Shown one piece after another: positions 6,708 to 12,200 of a stretch of DNA of 17,556 nt. Numbering within the stretch: the stretch's first letter is position 1; each line of letters starts with the position of its first letter. The stretch is taken from assembly GCF_049472655.1 (NCBI RefSeq), contig NZ_JAQNCS010000026.1, positions 1-17,556 of the forward strand. Direction: 5' to 3'. The position numbers and the translations under genes are program-made. Source of the stretch: Deferribacter abyssi. GTDB taxonomy: Bacteria > Chrysiogenota > Deferribacteres > Deferribacterales > Deferribacteraceae. The notes below the pieces were generated by a model. It saw only the letters and a program-made list of their open reading frames with translations, ran no database searches and was not told where the DNA came from.

Positions 6708-6760
6708 GTTAGTTGTTGGTTAGTTTATAGTTAGTTTGTTGTTAGTTAATAGTTAATTTA
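6708..6760. repeat. Left flanking array of S23 gene D (GTTAGTT + 4 nt units)
   Basis: Regular 11-nt units beginning GTTAGTT at 6708, 6719, 6730 and 6741, then a degraded GTTAATT copy at 6752. Reverse complement of the AACTAAC units downstream of gene D. Confidence 0.92.
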
Positions 6761-6772
6761 GGATGGAAATAT

Positions 6773-7126
6773 ATGAGCAGAAATTGGAATGAACTTACAA
6801 TATGGAAGGAAAGCCATAAATTGGTGTTGGATATTTATAGAATTACAGCTAAATTTTCGAAAGAAGAACAATATGGTTTAATTTCTCAAATAAGAAGAGC
6901 TGTAGTATCAATTCCAACCAATATTGTTGAAGGACATTCAAAAGGTAGTACCAAAGATTTTATAAGGTTTTTGTATATTTCAAGAGGATCATTAGAAGAA
7001 ATAAAATATCTTTTACAATTATCAAAAGATTTGGATTATATTGATAATAATATTTTTGAAAAATTTTTTCAAAGATTATCAAAACTAAGTTTGCAATTAA
7101 ATAGTTTTATAAAATACTCACAATGA
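6773..7126 (+). CDS. S23 / IVP-type four-helix-bundle protein (copy D)
   Basis: A 117-residue member of the main S23 branch: 'LTIWKESHKLVLDIYRIT' in helix 1, 'GLISQIRRAVVSIPTNIVEG' (35-54) and 'FIRFLYISRGSLEEIKYLL' in helix 3. AGGATGG at 6759-6765 precedes ATG 6773. The stop codon is part of the first AATGAACTAAC unit of the downstream array, so gene and array are contiguous. Closest in the window to copy E ('QIRRAVVSI' shared), yet its array units have a different sequence and an 11-nt rather than 7-nt period. Confidence 0.92.
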   Translation: MSRNWNELTIWKESHKLVLDIYRITAKFSKEEQYGLISQIRRAVVSIPTNIVEGHSKGSTKDFIRFLYISRGSLEEIKYLLQLSKDLDYIDNNIFEKFFQRLSKLSLQLNSFIKYSQ

Positions 7127-7199
7127 ACTAACGATAAAATAATCAAAACTAACAATAAACTAACTAATAACTAACAATGAACTAACAACAAACTAACAA
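7121..7199. repeat. Right flanking array of S23 gene D (AACTAACAATG units)
   Basis: Six to seven units of 10-11 nt: AACTAACGATA, AACTAACAATA, AACTAACAATG, AACTAACAACA. Inverted relative to 6708-6760. Same family as the orphan array at 609-724. Contains TAA in forward frames and is untranslated. Confidence 0.92.
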
Positions 7200-7232
7200 A
7201 GATTATAATAACACTTCGAGAAAGGCTAAAAA

Positions 7233-7889
7233 ATGAAAAATCAAAATAATAACAAAAATCCAAAATTCAATATTCAAAATCCAAAATCCAAAATAAAAAA
7301 TAAAAACATAGTATACCATCCTCACAAAATTACCAAATCTGATCGCAGCAAAATCAAAGGTCATAAGCCATGCGTTTTATGGTTTACTGGCTTTAGCGGA
7401 TCTGGTAAATCCACCATTGCAAATGCTCTTGAAGAAATATTAAACAGAAAAGGTTACCATACTTATCTTTTAGACGGTGATAATATCAGACATGGACTAA
7501 ATAAAGATCTTGGGTTTTCTATAGAAGATAGAAAGGAAAATATCCGCAGAATAGCAGAAGTTGCAAAGCTTTTCGTTGATGCTGGTTTGATAGTGATCAC
7601 AGCTTTCATATCCCCATTTAAAGAGGAGAGAGATTTTGCAAGAAGTCTTGTGGAAGAAGATGAATTCATAGAAGTGTTTGTTGACACACCTCTGTCAGTA
7701 TGCGAACAAAGAGATCCTAAAGGGCTTTATAAAAAGGCAAGACAAGGTAAAATAAAGAATTTTACAGGTATAGACTCACCTTATGAGGCTCCTGAATCAC
7801 CGGAAGTGCATATAAGAACTGATGAACTGACTGTACAGGAGAGTGTGGAGAAGATAATAACTTATTTGAGAGAGAAAAAAATAATTTAA
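7233..7889 (+). CDS. cysC: Adenylylsulfate kinase (CysC), canonical
   Basis: Phosphorylates APS at the 3' position to PAPS in the cytosol. Walker A 'GFSGSGKS' (53-60), 'DGDNIRHGLN' (81-90), 'ISPFKEERDFAR' with the Ser at the phosphoenzyme position (127), and 'KNFTGIDSPYEAPE' are all intact. GAAAGG at 7219-7224 precedes ATG 7233. About the first 25 residues are repeat-encoded ('NPKFNIQNPKSKI'); the family start is near 'NIVYHPHKITKSDR'. It complements cysD-cysN upstream. The second, membrane-anchored kinase-like gene at 2220 makes this locus redundant or division-of-labour for PAPS synthesis. Confidence 0.95.
   Translation: MKNQNNNKNPKFNIQNPKSKIKNKNIVYHPHKITKSDRSKIKGHKPCVLWFTGFSGSGKSTIANALEEILNRKGYHTYLLDGDNIRHGLNKDLGFSIEDRKENIRRIAEVAKLFVDAGLIVITAFISPFKEERDFARSLVEEDEFIEVFVDTPLSVCEQRDPKGLYKKARQGKIKNFTGIDSPYEAPESPEVHIRTDELTVQESVEKIITYLREKKII
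7256..7295. repeat. Array encoding the CysC leader (CAAAATC heptads)
   Basis: Units ATCCAAA, ATTCAAT, ATTCAAA read in frame as residues about 9-21 of CysC. Same orientation and family as the CysD and CysN leaders, but no ATTCAAA-associated S23 gene directly precedes it. Confidence 0.88.
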
Positions 7890-7891
7890 TT

Positions 7892-8016
7892 ATAAATTAT
7901 GGATTTTGGATGTTGAATGTTGGATTATAAGTTGTGGATTTAGAAAAGCTGTTATGAGTAGTTCAAAATCCAAACTTTACGATTTACAATCTAAAATCCA
8001 TAATCCAAAATCTATA
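7892..8016. repeat. S23-less inverted array pair between cysC and gmd
   Basis: Left arm 7892-7941 with GGATTTT/GGATGTT/GAATGTT units, a loop of about 20 nt, and right arm 7963-8016 with CCAAAAT/CCATAAT/CTAAAAT units. The arms are imperfect reverse complements, so this is the same architecture as the S23 elements with no gene inside. Untranslated. The gmd ribosome site AAGGGG (8027-8032) follows. Confidence 0.88.
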
Positions 8017-8038
8017 ATAACTATAAAAGGGGCTTGTT

Positions 8039-10246
8039 ATGAGTAAAAAGGTCGCATTAATAACAGGTATTACAGGGCAAGATGGAGCATATCTTGCAGA
8101 GTTTTTATTGAGTAAAGGTTATGAGGTGCATGGTATTAAAAGAAGATCATCCTTGTTCAATACTGAGAGGATAGACCATCTGTATCAAGATCCACATGAA
8201 GAAAATGTTAACTTTTTCTTACATTATGGTGATTTAACAGACAGCCTAAATTTAACAAGACTTATTCAAAAAATTCAACCAGATGAAATCTATAATCTTG
8301 CGGCTCAGTCTCATGTCGCAGTATCTTTCGAACAACCGGAATATACTGCAAATGCTGATGGTATAGGAACCCTTAGAATTCTTGAAGCTGTTAGGTTGCT
8401 AGGACTGAAAGATAAAACAAAAATATATCAGGCTTCCACTTCAGAACTTTATGGAAAAGTACAGGAAATTCCTCAAAATGAAAAAACTCCCTTTTATCCA
8501 AGAAGTCCTTACGGTGTAGCAAAGCTTTATGCTTACTGGATTACTGTAAATTATCGTGAAGCTTATGGAATGTTTGCATGCAACGGAATTTTGTTTAATC
8601 ATGAGAGTGTACCAAAAAATTCACCTTTAATTATAAAAAAAGATGGTCTTATAGATATTTTGCCTATTGAAGATTTATTTAAAACAGAAAAACATAGATA
8701 TGAGGGAATGTTAAAAGAGTATGAAGGGTGTGAAGTTTGGAATGGTGAAGAGTGGACTAAAATAGTTGCTGGGACTTGTTATCAAGATAAAAATAAAAAA
8801 ATGAAGCTCATTCAAACCAGAGAAAGCAGTTACGAAGCTACTTATGAACATATATCATTTTTAGAAGATAATAGTGAAATAGAAACAAAAGATATAAAAA
8901 TTGGTGATAAGGTATTTAGAGTTAAGTATCCTGAAAGCATAGATATTTTATCTGTTGATAAGGATTTAGCTAAATTTTTAGGTTTTGTAGTAGGCGATGG
9001 ATATATTGGTGAAGATGGTAGAATTAGATTAACAGGTAGCAATAAAGAGTTATTAATAGAAATAGCAAATATAATTAGTAATATATTTGGATGGAGTTAT
9101 AGAGTTAGTAATTATGGAGCAGGGGGATTTGAAACCTCAATAAAAGATATCTATCATATAGATATAAATAACGATAGAAATTTTGGATTGTGGCTTAGAA
9201 AAAATATTTATACAAAACATTCAAGCGAAAAAAGAGTTCCTAAATTTATTTTAAATGCAAAAAAGGAGATTAAAAAAGCATTTTTTGATGGATATTATTT
9301 AGCAGATGGTAGAAAAGAAGGACATGAAAAGTACGAGTATAAAGGGTTTACTACAAAATCTGCAACTTTATGTTTGGGTTTAATGACTATTTTTAAATCT
9401 TTTTCTAATCGAGTGGTAAAAGTAAAGACTGAATATAAAAATAAAAAAAGATATTATTATGTTCAATTTAGAAGTGAAAATAGCAATGGAAAAGGTGAAC
9501 ATTTAAAGAAAGAGTTAAATGAGGTGATAAAAGTGATAGATACAGAAAGTGAAGATGGGTGGTTTTTTGATATTCAAACAGAATCAGGAACTTTTGCTAC
9601 AGGACCAAATCTATTTAAAGTTCATAACTCTCCAATTAGAGGAGAGACATTTGTTACAAGAAAAATAACGAGAGCAGCTACAAGAATATTATTAGGACTT
9701 GATAAAAAACTCTATCTTGGAAATTTAAACGCAAAAAGAGATTGGGGACATGCTAAAGACTATGTAGAAGGGATGTGGTTGATATTGCAACAGGATGAGC
9801 CTGACGACTATGTTTTAGCAACAGGTAAAACCACAGAAGTAAGAGAGTTTGTAAGGATGGCTTTTGCTGAATTAGGTCTTGAAATCGAATTTAAAGGCAA
9901 AGGTATTAATGAAAAAGGCAGTATTGTTAATGTTGAATCTGAAATTTTGAATTCTAAATTAGAAAGAGTTAATGCTGATAAAAATATAATTCAGAATTTA
10001 AAATCCAAAATCCAAAATTTAATAGGAAAGGTTGTGGTTGAGGTTGATCCAAGATATTTTAGACCAGCTGAGGTTGATATTTTGATAGGTGATGCAACAA
10101 AAGCAAGAGAAAAACTTGGCTGGCAGCCAAAACATACTCTTGAAGATTTAGTGAAAGATATGATAATAAGCGATCTTGAAAAGAATTACAGAGAATTAGT
10201 ATTGAAAAATTGCGGTTTTGTGGTGCCGAGGAGTTGTGAACTTTGA
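8039..10246 (+). CDS. gmd: GDP-mannose 4,6-dehydratase precursor containing an intein
   Basis: Converts GDP-D-mannose to GDP-4-keto-6-deoxymannose, the first step to GDP-L-fucose, finished by the Fcl encoded next. Short-chain dehydrogenase fold: nucleotide-binding 'GITGQDGAYLAEFL' (10-23), catalytic Thr134 and Glu136 in 'QASTSELYG', Tyr158 and Lys162 in 'YGVAK'. The conserved 'NHESP' loop is split after Glu189 by a 341-residue intein (190-530), and the C-extein resumes 'SPIRGETFVTRKI'. It ends with 'DPRYFRPAEVD' and 'LGWQPKHTLEDLV'. Spliced product about 394 residues, against 373 in E. coli, the excess being a repeat-derived loop near 631-661. AAGGGG six bases before ATG 8039. The stop codon TGA is the first base triplet of the next array. 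Confidence 0.95.
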   Translation: MSKKVALITGITGQDGAYLAEFLLSKGYEVHGIKRRSSLFNTERIDHLYQDPHEENVNFFLHYGDLTDSLNLTRLIQKIQPDEIYNLAAQSHVAVSFEQPEYTANADGIGTLRILEAVRLLGLKDKTKIYQASTSELYGKVQEIPQNEKTPFYPRSPYGVAKLYAYWITVNYREAYGMFACNGILFNHESVPKNSPLIIKKDGLIDILPIEDLFKTEKHRYEGMLKEYEGCEVWNGEEWTKIVAGTCYQDKNKKMKLIQTRESSYEATYEHISFLEDNSEIETKDIKIGDKVFRVKYPESIDILSVDKDLAKFLGFVVGDGYIGEDGRIRLTGSNKELLIEIANIISNIFGWSYRVSNYGAGGFETSIKDIYHIDINNDRNFGLWLRKNIYTKHSSEKRVPKFILNAKKEIKKAFFDGYYLADGRKEGHEKYEYKGFTTKSATLCLGLMTIFKSFSNRVVKVKTEYKNKKRYYYVQFRSENSNGKGEHLKKELNEVIKVIDTESEDGWFFDIQTESGTFATGPNLFKVHNSPIRGETFVTRKITRAATRILLGLDKKLYLGNLNAKRDWGHAKDYVEGMWLILQQDEPDDYVLATGKTTEVREFVRMAFAELGLEIEFKGKGINEKGSIVNVESEILNSKLERVNADKNIIQNLKSKIQNLIGKVVVEVDPRYFRPAEVDILIGDATKAREKLGWQPKHTLEDLVKDMIISDLEKNYRELVLKNCGFVVPRSCEL
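8606..9628 (+). mobile_element. LAGLIDADG-type intein in Gmd (341 residues)
   Basis: Precursor residues 190-530. The N-terminal splice residue is Ser190 ('SVPKNSPLII', block A). Block B is around 'TYEH' (268-271). Homing-endonuclease blocks C 'LAKFLGFVVGDGYI' (310-323) and E 'AFFDGYYLADG' (414-424) both keep the acidic residue, so the nuclease may be active. The end is 'FKVHN' with the penultimate His529 and Asn530, followed by Ser531 as the +1 nucleophile. All residues for class 1 splicing are present, with Ser in place of the more common Cys at position 1. Insertion is in the substrate-binding NHES-P motif, a conserved site of the kind inteins favour. Confidence 0.95.
9930..10021. repeat. 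Short inverted array pair inside gmd
   Basis: Left-type units around 9930-9955 (TGTTGAATCTGAAATTTTGA) and right-type AAAATCC/AAAATTT units at 9991-10021, with about 35 nt between. Encodes the extra loop 'SEILNSKLERV...IIQNLKSKIQNL' where other Gmd proteins have a variable stretch before 'VDPRYFRPAEV'. Confidence 0.7.
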
Positions 10247-10328
10247 TTAGTAATCAGTGATCAGTTATTAGTGATCTGTAATCTGTAATCTGTGATGTGT
10301 GATGGGTAACGGGGAATGAGTGATGGGG
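10244..10328. repeat. Left flanking array of S23 gene E (GATCAGT/GATCTGT heptads)
   Basis: Twelve consecutive 7-nt units from the gmd stop: GATTAGT, AATCAGT, GATCAGT, TATTAGT, GATCTGT, AATCTGT twice, GATGTGT, GATGGGT, AACGGGG, AATGAGT, GATGGGG. The last two overlap the start of S23 gene E. Inverted relative to 10698-10780. Confidence 0.95.
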
Positions 10329-10693
10329 TAAAAAGTCATAAAGATTTGGATGTTTGGAAAAAGAGTATGGATTTGGCAACAGAGATTTATAAAATAACAA
10401 AAAGTTTTCCAAAGGAAGAGATGTACGGGCTAACATCACAAATCAGGAGAGCGGTTGTTTCAATTTCAGCAAATATTGCTGAAGGTGCAGCCAGGAATAG
10501 CAAAAAGGAATTCATTCAGTTTTTATATATTAGTTTAGGGTCATTAGCGGAACTGGAAACAGAACTTTTAATAGCTAAAAATATAGGATATTTAAAAAAC
10601 GATAGTATTTTTGAAGAGATTAAAATAATAAGAAAAATGTTATTGGGATTAATAAATTCCGTGAGGCTAAAATATGATTCAAAAAAACCATAA
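10316..10693 (+). CDS. S23 / IVP-type four-helix-bundle protein (copy E)
   Basis: The most canonical of the five: 125 residues with 'LDVWKKSMDLATEIYKITKSF', 'GLTSQIRRAVVSISANIAEGA' (as two helix-2 parts, QIRRAVVSI and SANIAEGA) and 'FIQFLYISLGSLAELETELL'. The start codon 10316 lies inside the final heptads of the left array, so the first five residues are array-encoded and there is no conventional ribosome site. Its 3' end overlaps the fcl start (10674) by 20 nt in another frame. Flanked by GATCAGT (left) and GATCACC (right) arrays. Function unknown; conserved, not degraded. Confidence 0.93.
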   Translation: MSDGVKSHKDLDVWKKSMDLATEIYKITKSFPKEEMYGLTSQIRRAVVSISANIAEGAARNSKKEFIQFLYISLGSLAELETELLIAKNIGYLKNDSIFEEIKIIRKMLLGLINSVRLKYDSKKP

Positions 10694-12080
10694 CAATTCA
10701 CCGATCACCGATCACCGATCACCGATCACTGATCACAGATCACAGATTACCGATCACCGATCACCGATCACCGATCACTCAAAAATAGTAGTTTTCGGGG
10801 GGACTGGTTTAGTTGGAAGTGCTATTTTAAGAAAACTTGTAGAGAAAGGCTATAAAAATATATTAGCAACTTATCACCGATCACCGATCACCGATCACCG
10901 ATCACTGATCACTTTTATTCAAATCGACCTCACAAACCAACAATCTGTCGCTGATTTTTTTAAAACTCACCGACCAGAATACGTCTTTCTCGCCGCTGCA
11001 AAAGTTGGTGGAATATGGGCAAATAACGTTTATAGAGCTGATTTTATATACCAAAATTTACAGATACAGAATAATGTAATTCATCAAAGTTATTTAAATG
11101 AAGTAAAAAAATTGTTATTTCTTGGTAGTACTTGTATTTATCCTAAAAATTGTCCTCAACCTATTAAAGAAGAGTATTTACTTACAGGTGAGCTTGAATA
11201 TACAAATGAACCATATGCAATAGCAAAAATTGCAGGAATTAAAATGTGTGAGAGTTTTAATTTACAATATGGCACTAATTTTATTTCAGTAATGCCAACA
11301 AATCTTTATGGAGAAAATGATAATTTTGATTTAGAAAAATCTCATGTCCTGCCAGCTCTTATTAGAAAAATTCATCTTGGAAAATGTTTAGAGGAAAACA
11401 ACTGGAATGAAATTAGAAGAGATTTAAACAAAAGACCAATTGAAGGTGTGGATGGCAATGCACCAAAGGATGAAATATTAAGGATTCTTGATAAATATGG
11501 AATAAAGATAACTGAAAGTGATCAATTATCAGTAATCAGTGATCACTTTTCAGCTCATTATTCACCGATCACCGATCACCGATCACAGCTCACCGATCAC
11601 AGCTCACCGATCACAGATAACTCATCACCGATTACAATAGAAGTTTGGGGCACTGGCAAACCAAAACGCGAATTCCTCTGGTCAGATGATATGGCGGATG
11701 CCTGTGTATTTATTATGGAAAATGTGGATTTTAAAGACGTAATCAGTGATCAGTTATCAGTGAACAGTAAACAGCTCACAACTCACAGCTCACCGCTCAC
11801 CGATCACAGCTCACTATTCACAGTTTACAGATCACAGATTACTGAGATTAGAAACACTCACATCAACATCGGCACCGGTAAAGACATCTCAATAAAAGAC
11901 CTTGCATATTTAATAAAAGATATTATAGGATTTAGAGGAGGTTTTTATTTTAATACATCAAAACCAGATGGTACAATGAGGAAAGTTACTGATGTAAGTA
12001 AACTTCATAGTTTAGGGTGGAGGCATTCTATAGAGTTAAAAGAAGGAATTGAAAGGGTTTATAGATGGTACCTCAAATAG
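10674..12080 (+). CDS. fcl: GDP-L-fucose synthase riddled with in-frame heptad-repeat insertions
   Basis: Epimerase-reductase that makes GDP-L-fucose from the Gmd product with NADPH. Motifs: 'GGTGLVGS' (42-49), 'GSTCIYP' (151-157), catalytic Tyr181-Lys185 in 'YAIAK', 'WGTGKPKREFLWSDDMADA' and 'NIGTGKDISIKDLA'. The family has about 310-320 residues; this ORF has 468. The excess is four arrays: leader residues 9-35 (SPITDHR peptide repeats), about 67-79, about 281-321, and about 355-391. Each sits before the Rossmann core or in loops and keeps frame. ATG 10674 overlaps S23-E; GAGG at 10663-10666 precedes it. Because unit length is 7 nt, gain or loss of one unit would shift the frame, so expression could be switchable (inference). 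Confidence 0.92.
   Translation: MIQKNHNNSPITDHRSPITDHRSQITDHRSPITDHSKIVVFGGTGLVGSAILRKLVEKGYKNILATYHRSPITDHRSLITFIQIDLTNQQSVADFFKTHRPEYVFLAAAKVGGIWANNVYRADFIYQNLQIQNNVIHQSYLNEVKKLLFLGSTCIYPKNCPQPIKEEYLLTGELEYTNEPYAIAKIAGIKMCESFNLQYGTNFISVMPTNLYGENDNFDLEKSHVLPALIRKIHLGKCLEENNWNEIRRDLNKRPIEGVDGNAPKDEILRILDKYGIKITESDQLSVISDHFSAHYSPITDHRSQLTDHSSPITDNSSPITIEVWGTGKPKREFLWSDDMADACVFIMENVDFKDVISDQLSVNSKQLTTHSSPLTDHSSLFTVYRSQITEIRNTHINIGTGKDISIKDLAYLIKDIIGFRGGFYFNTSKPDGTMRKVTDVSKLHSLGWRHSIELKEGIERVYRWYLK
10698..10780. repeat. Right array of element E, encoding the Fcl leader (GATCACC heptads)
   Basis: About eleven tandem 7-nt units, mostly perfect GATCACC, with GATCACT, GATCACA and GATTACC variants. 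Translated as SPITDHR/SQITDHR heptapeptides. The least degenerate array in the window with 10873-10912, suggesting recent expansion. Confidence 0.95.
10873..10912. repeat. GATCACC array inside fcl
   Basis: Five to six near-perfect GATCACC units in frame, encoding 'HRSPITDHRSLIT' in the loop after the first Rossmann helix pair. Right-type orientation only. Confidence 0.95.
11517..11634. repeat. S23-less two-armed array inside fcl
   Basis: Left-type units AGTGATCA, ATTATCA, GTAATCA at 11517-11546, then right-type GATCACC/GATCACA/GCTCACC units at 11560-11634. GTGATCA and TGATCAC at the two ends of the left part are perfect inverted copies. Encodes residues about 281-321. Confidence 0.9.
11739..11846. 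repeat. Second S23-less two-armed array inside fcl
   Basis: Left-type AATCAGT, GATCAGT, TATCAGT, GAACAGT at 11739-11768, then right-type AACTCAC/AGCTCAC/CGATCAC units to 11846. Encodes residues about 355-391, between the 'VFIMENVDF' helix and the 'HINIGTGKD' strand. Confidence 0.9.
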
Positions 12081-12124
12081 TGTACACACTACCTACTACA
12101 TACTATGTACTATACACTAACGTT
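12078..12124. repeat. Last array of the window (ACTACAT heptads)
   Basis: Units ACTACCT, ACTACAT, ACTATGT, ACTATAC, ACTAACG in perfect 7-nt register starting at the fcl stop (TAG, 12078-12080). A unit family not seen elsewhere here. No S23 gene attached, and no arrays occur downstream. Confidence 0.88.
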
Positions 12125-12152
12125 AAAGATGGTATTAATAAAATATGTAATG

Positions 12153-12192
12153 TTAAGTGAAAAAATGATTTTATTTATATTTTATAAAGGAG
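12153..12192 (+). promoter_or_regulatory. Possible promoter and ribosome site of the rfb genes
   Basis: TATATT at 12176-12181 with TTAAGT 17 nt upstream (12153-12158) is a weak sigma-70-like match in a very AT-rich sequence. The Shine-Dalgarno AAAGGAG at 12186-12192, eight bases before ATG 12201, is the best in the window, consistent with the start of a new transcriptional unit. The promoter hexamers are weak evidence. Confidence 0.3.
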
Positions 12193-12200
12193 AAAACTAA

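Noticed and set aside
8606..9628. Gmd fused to an unrelated domain or disrupted by insertion
   Set aside because: The frame is continuous and both splice junctions, His-Asn end and Ser nucleophiles are present, so an intein explains it fully.
1780..10693. Fragments of 23S rRNA with intervening sequences
   Set aside because: No conserved rRNA segments flank any S23 gene; neighbours are protein-coding genes.
1661..10780. Diversity-generating retroelement, because S23 resembles Avd
   Set aside because: No reverse transcriptase, template repeat or variable C-type lectin gene is visible; the array variation is not adenine-specific.
10698..10912. CRISPR array
   Set aside because: Units are 7 nt, contiguous and degenerate, with no 25-40-nt spacers and no cas genes; the arrays are partly translated.
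10674..12080. fcl as a pseudogene because of its length and repeats
   Set aside because: All catalytic and nucleotide-binding motifs are in one frame; insertions fall in loops and keep frame.
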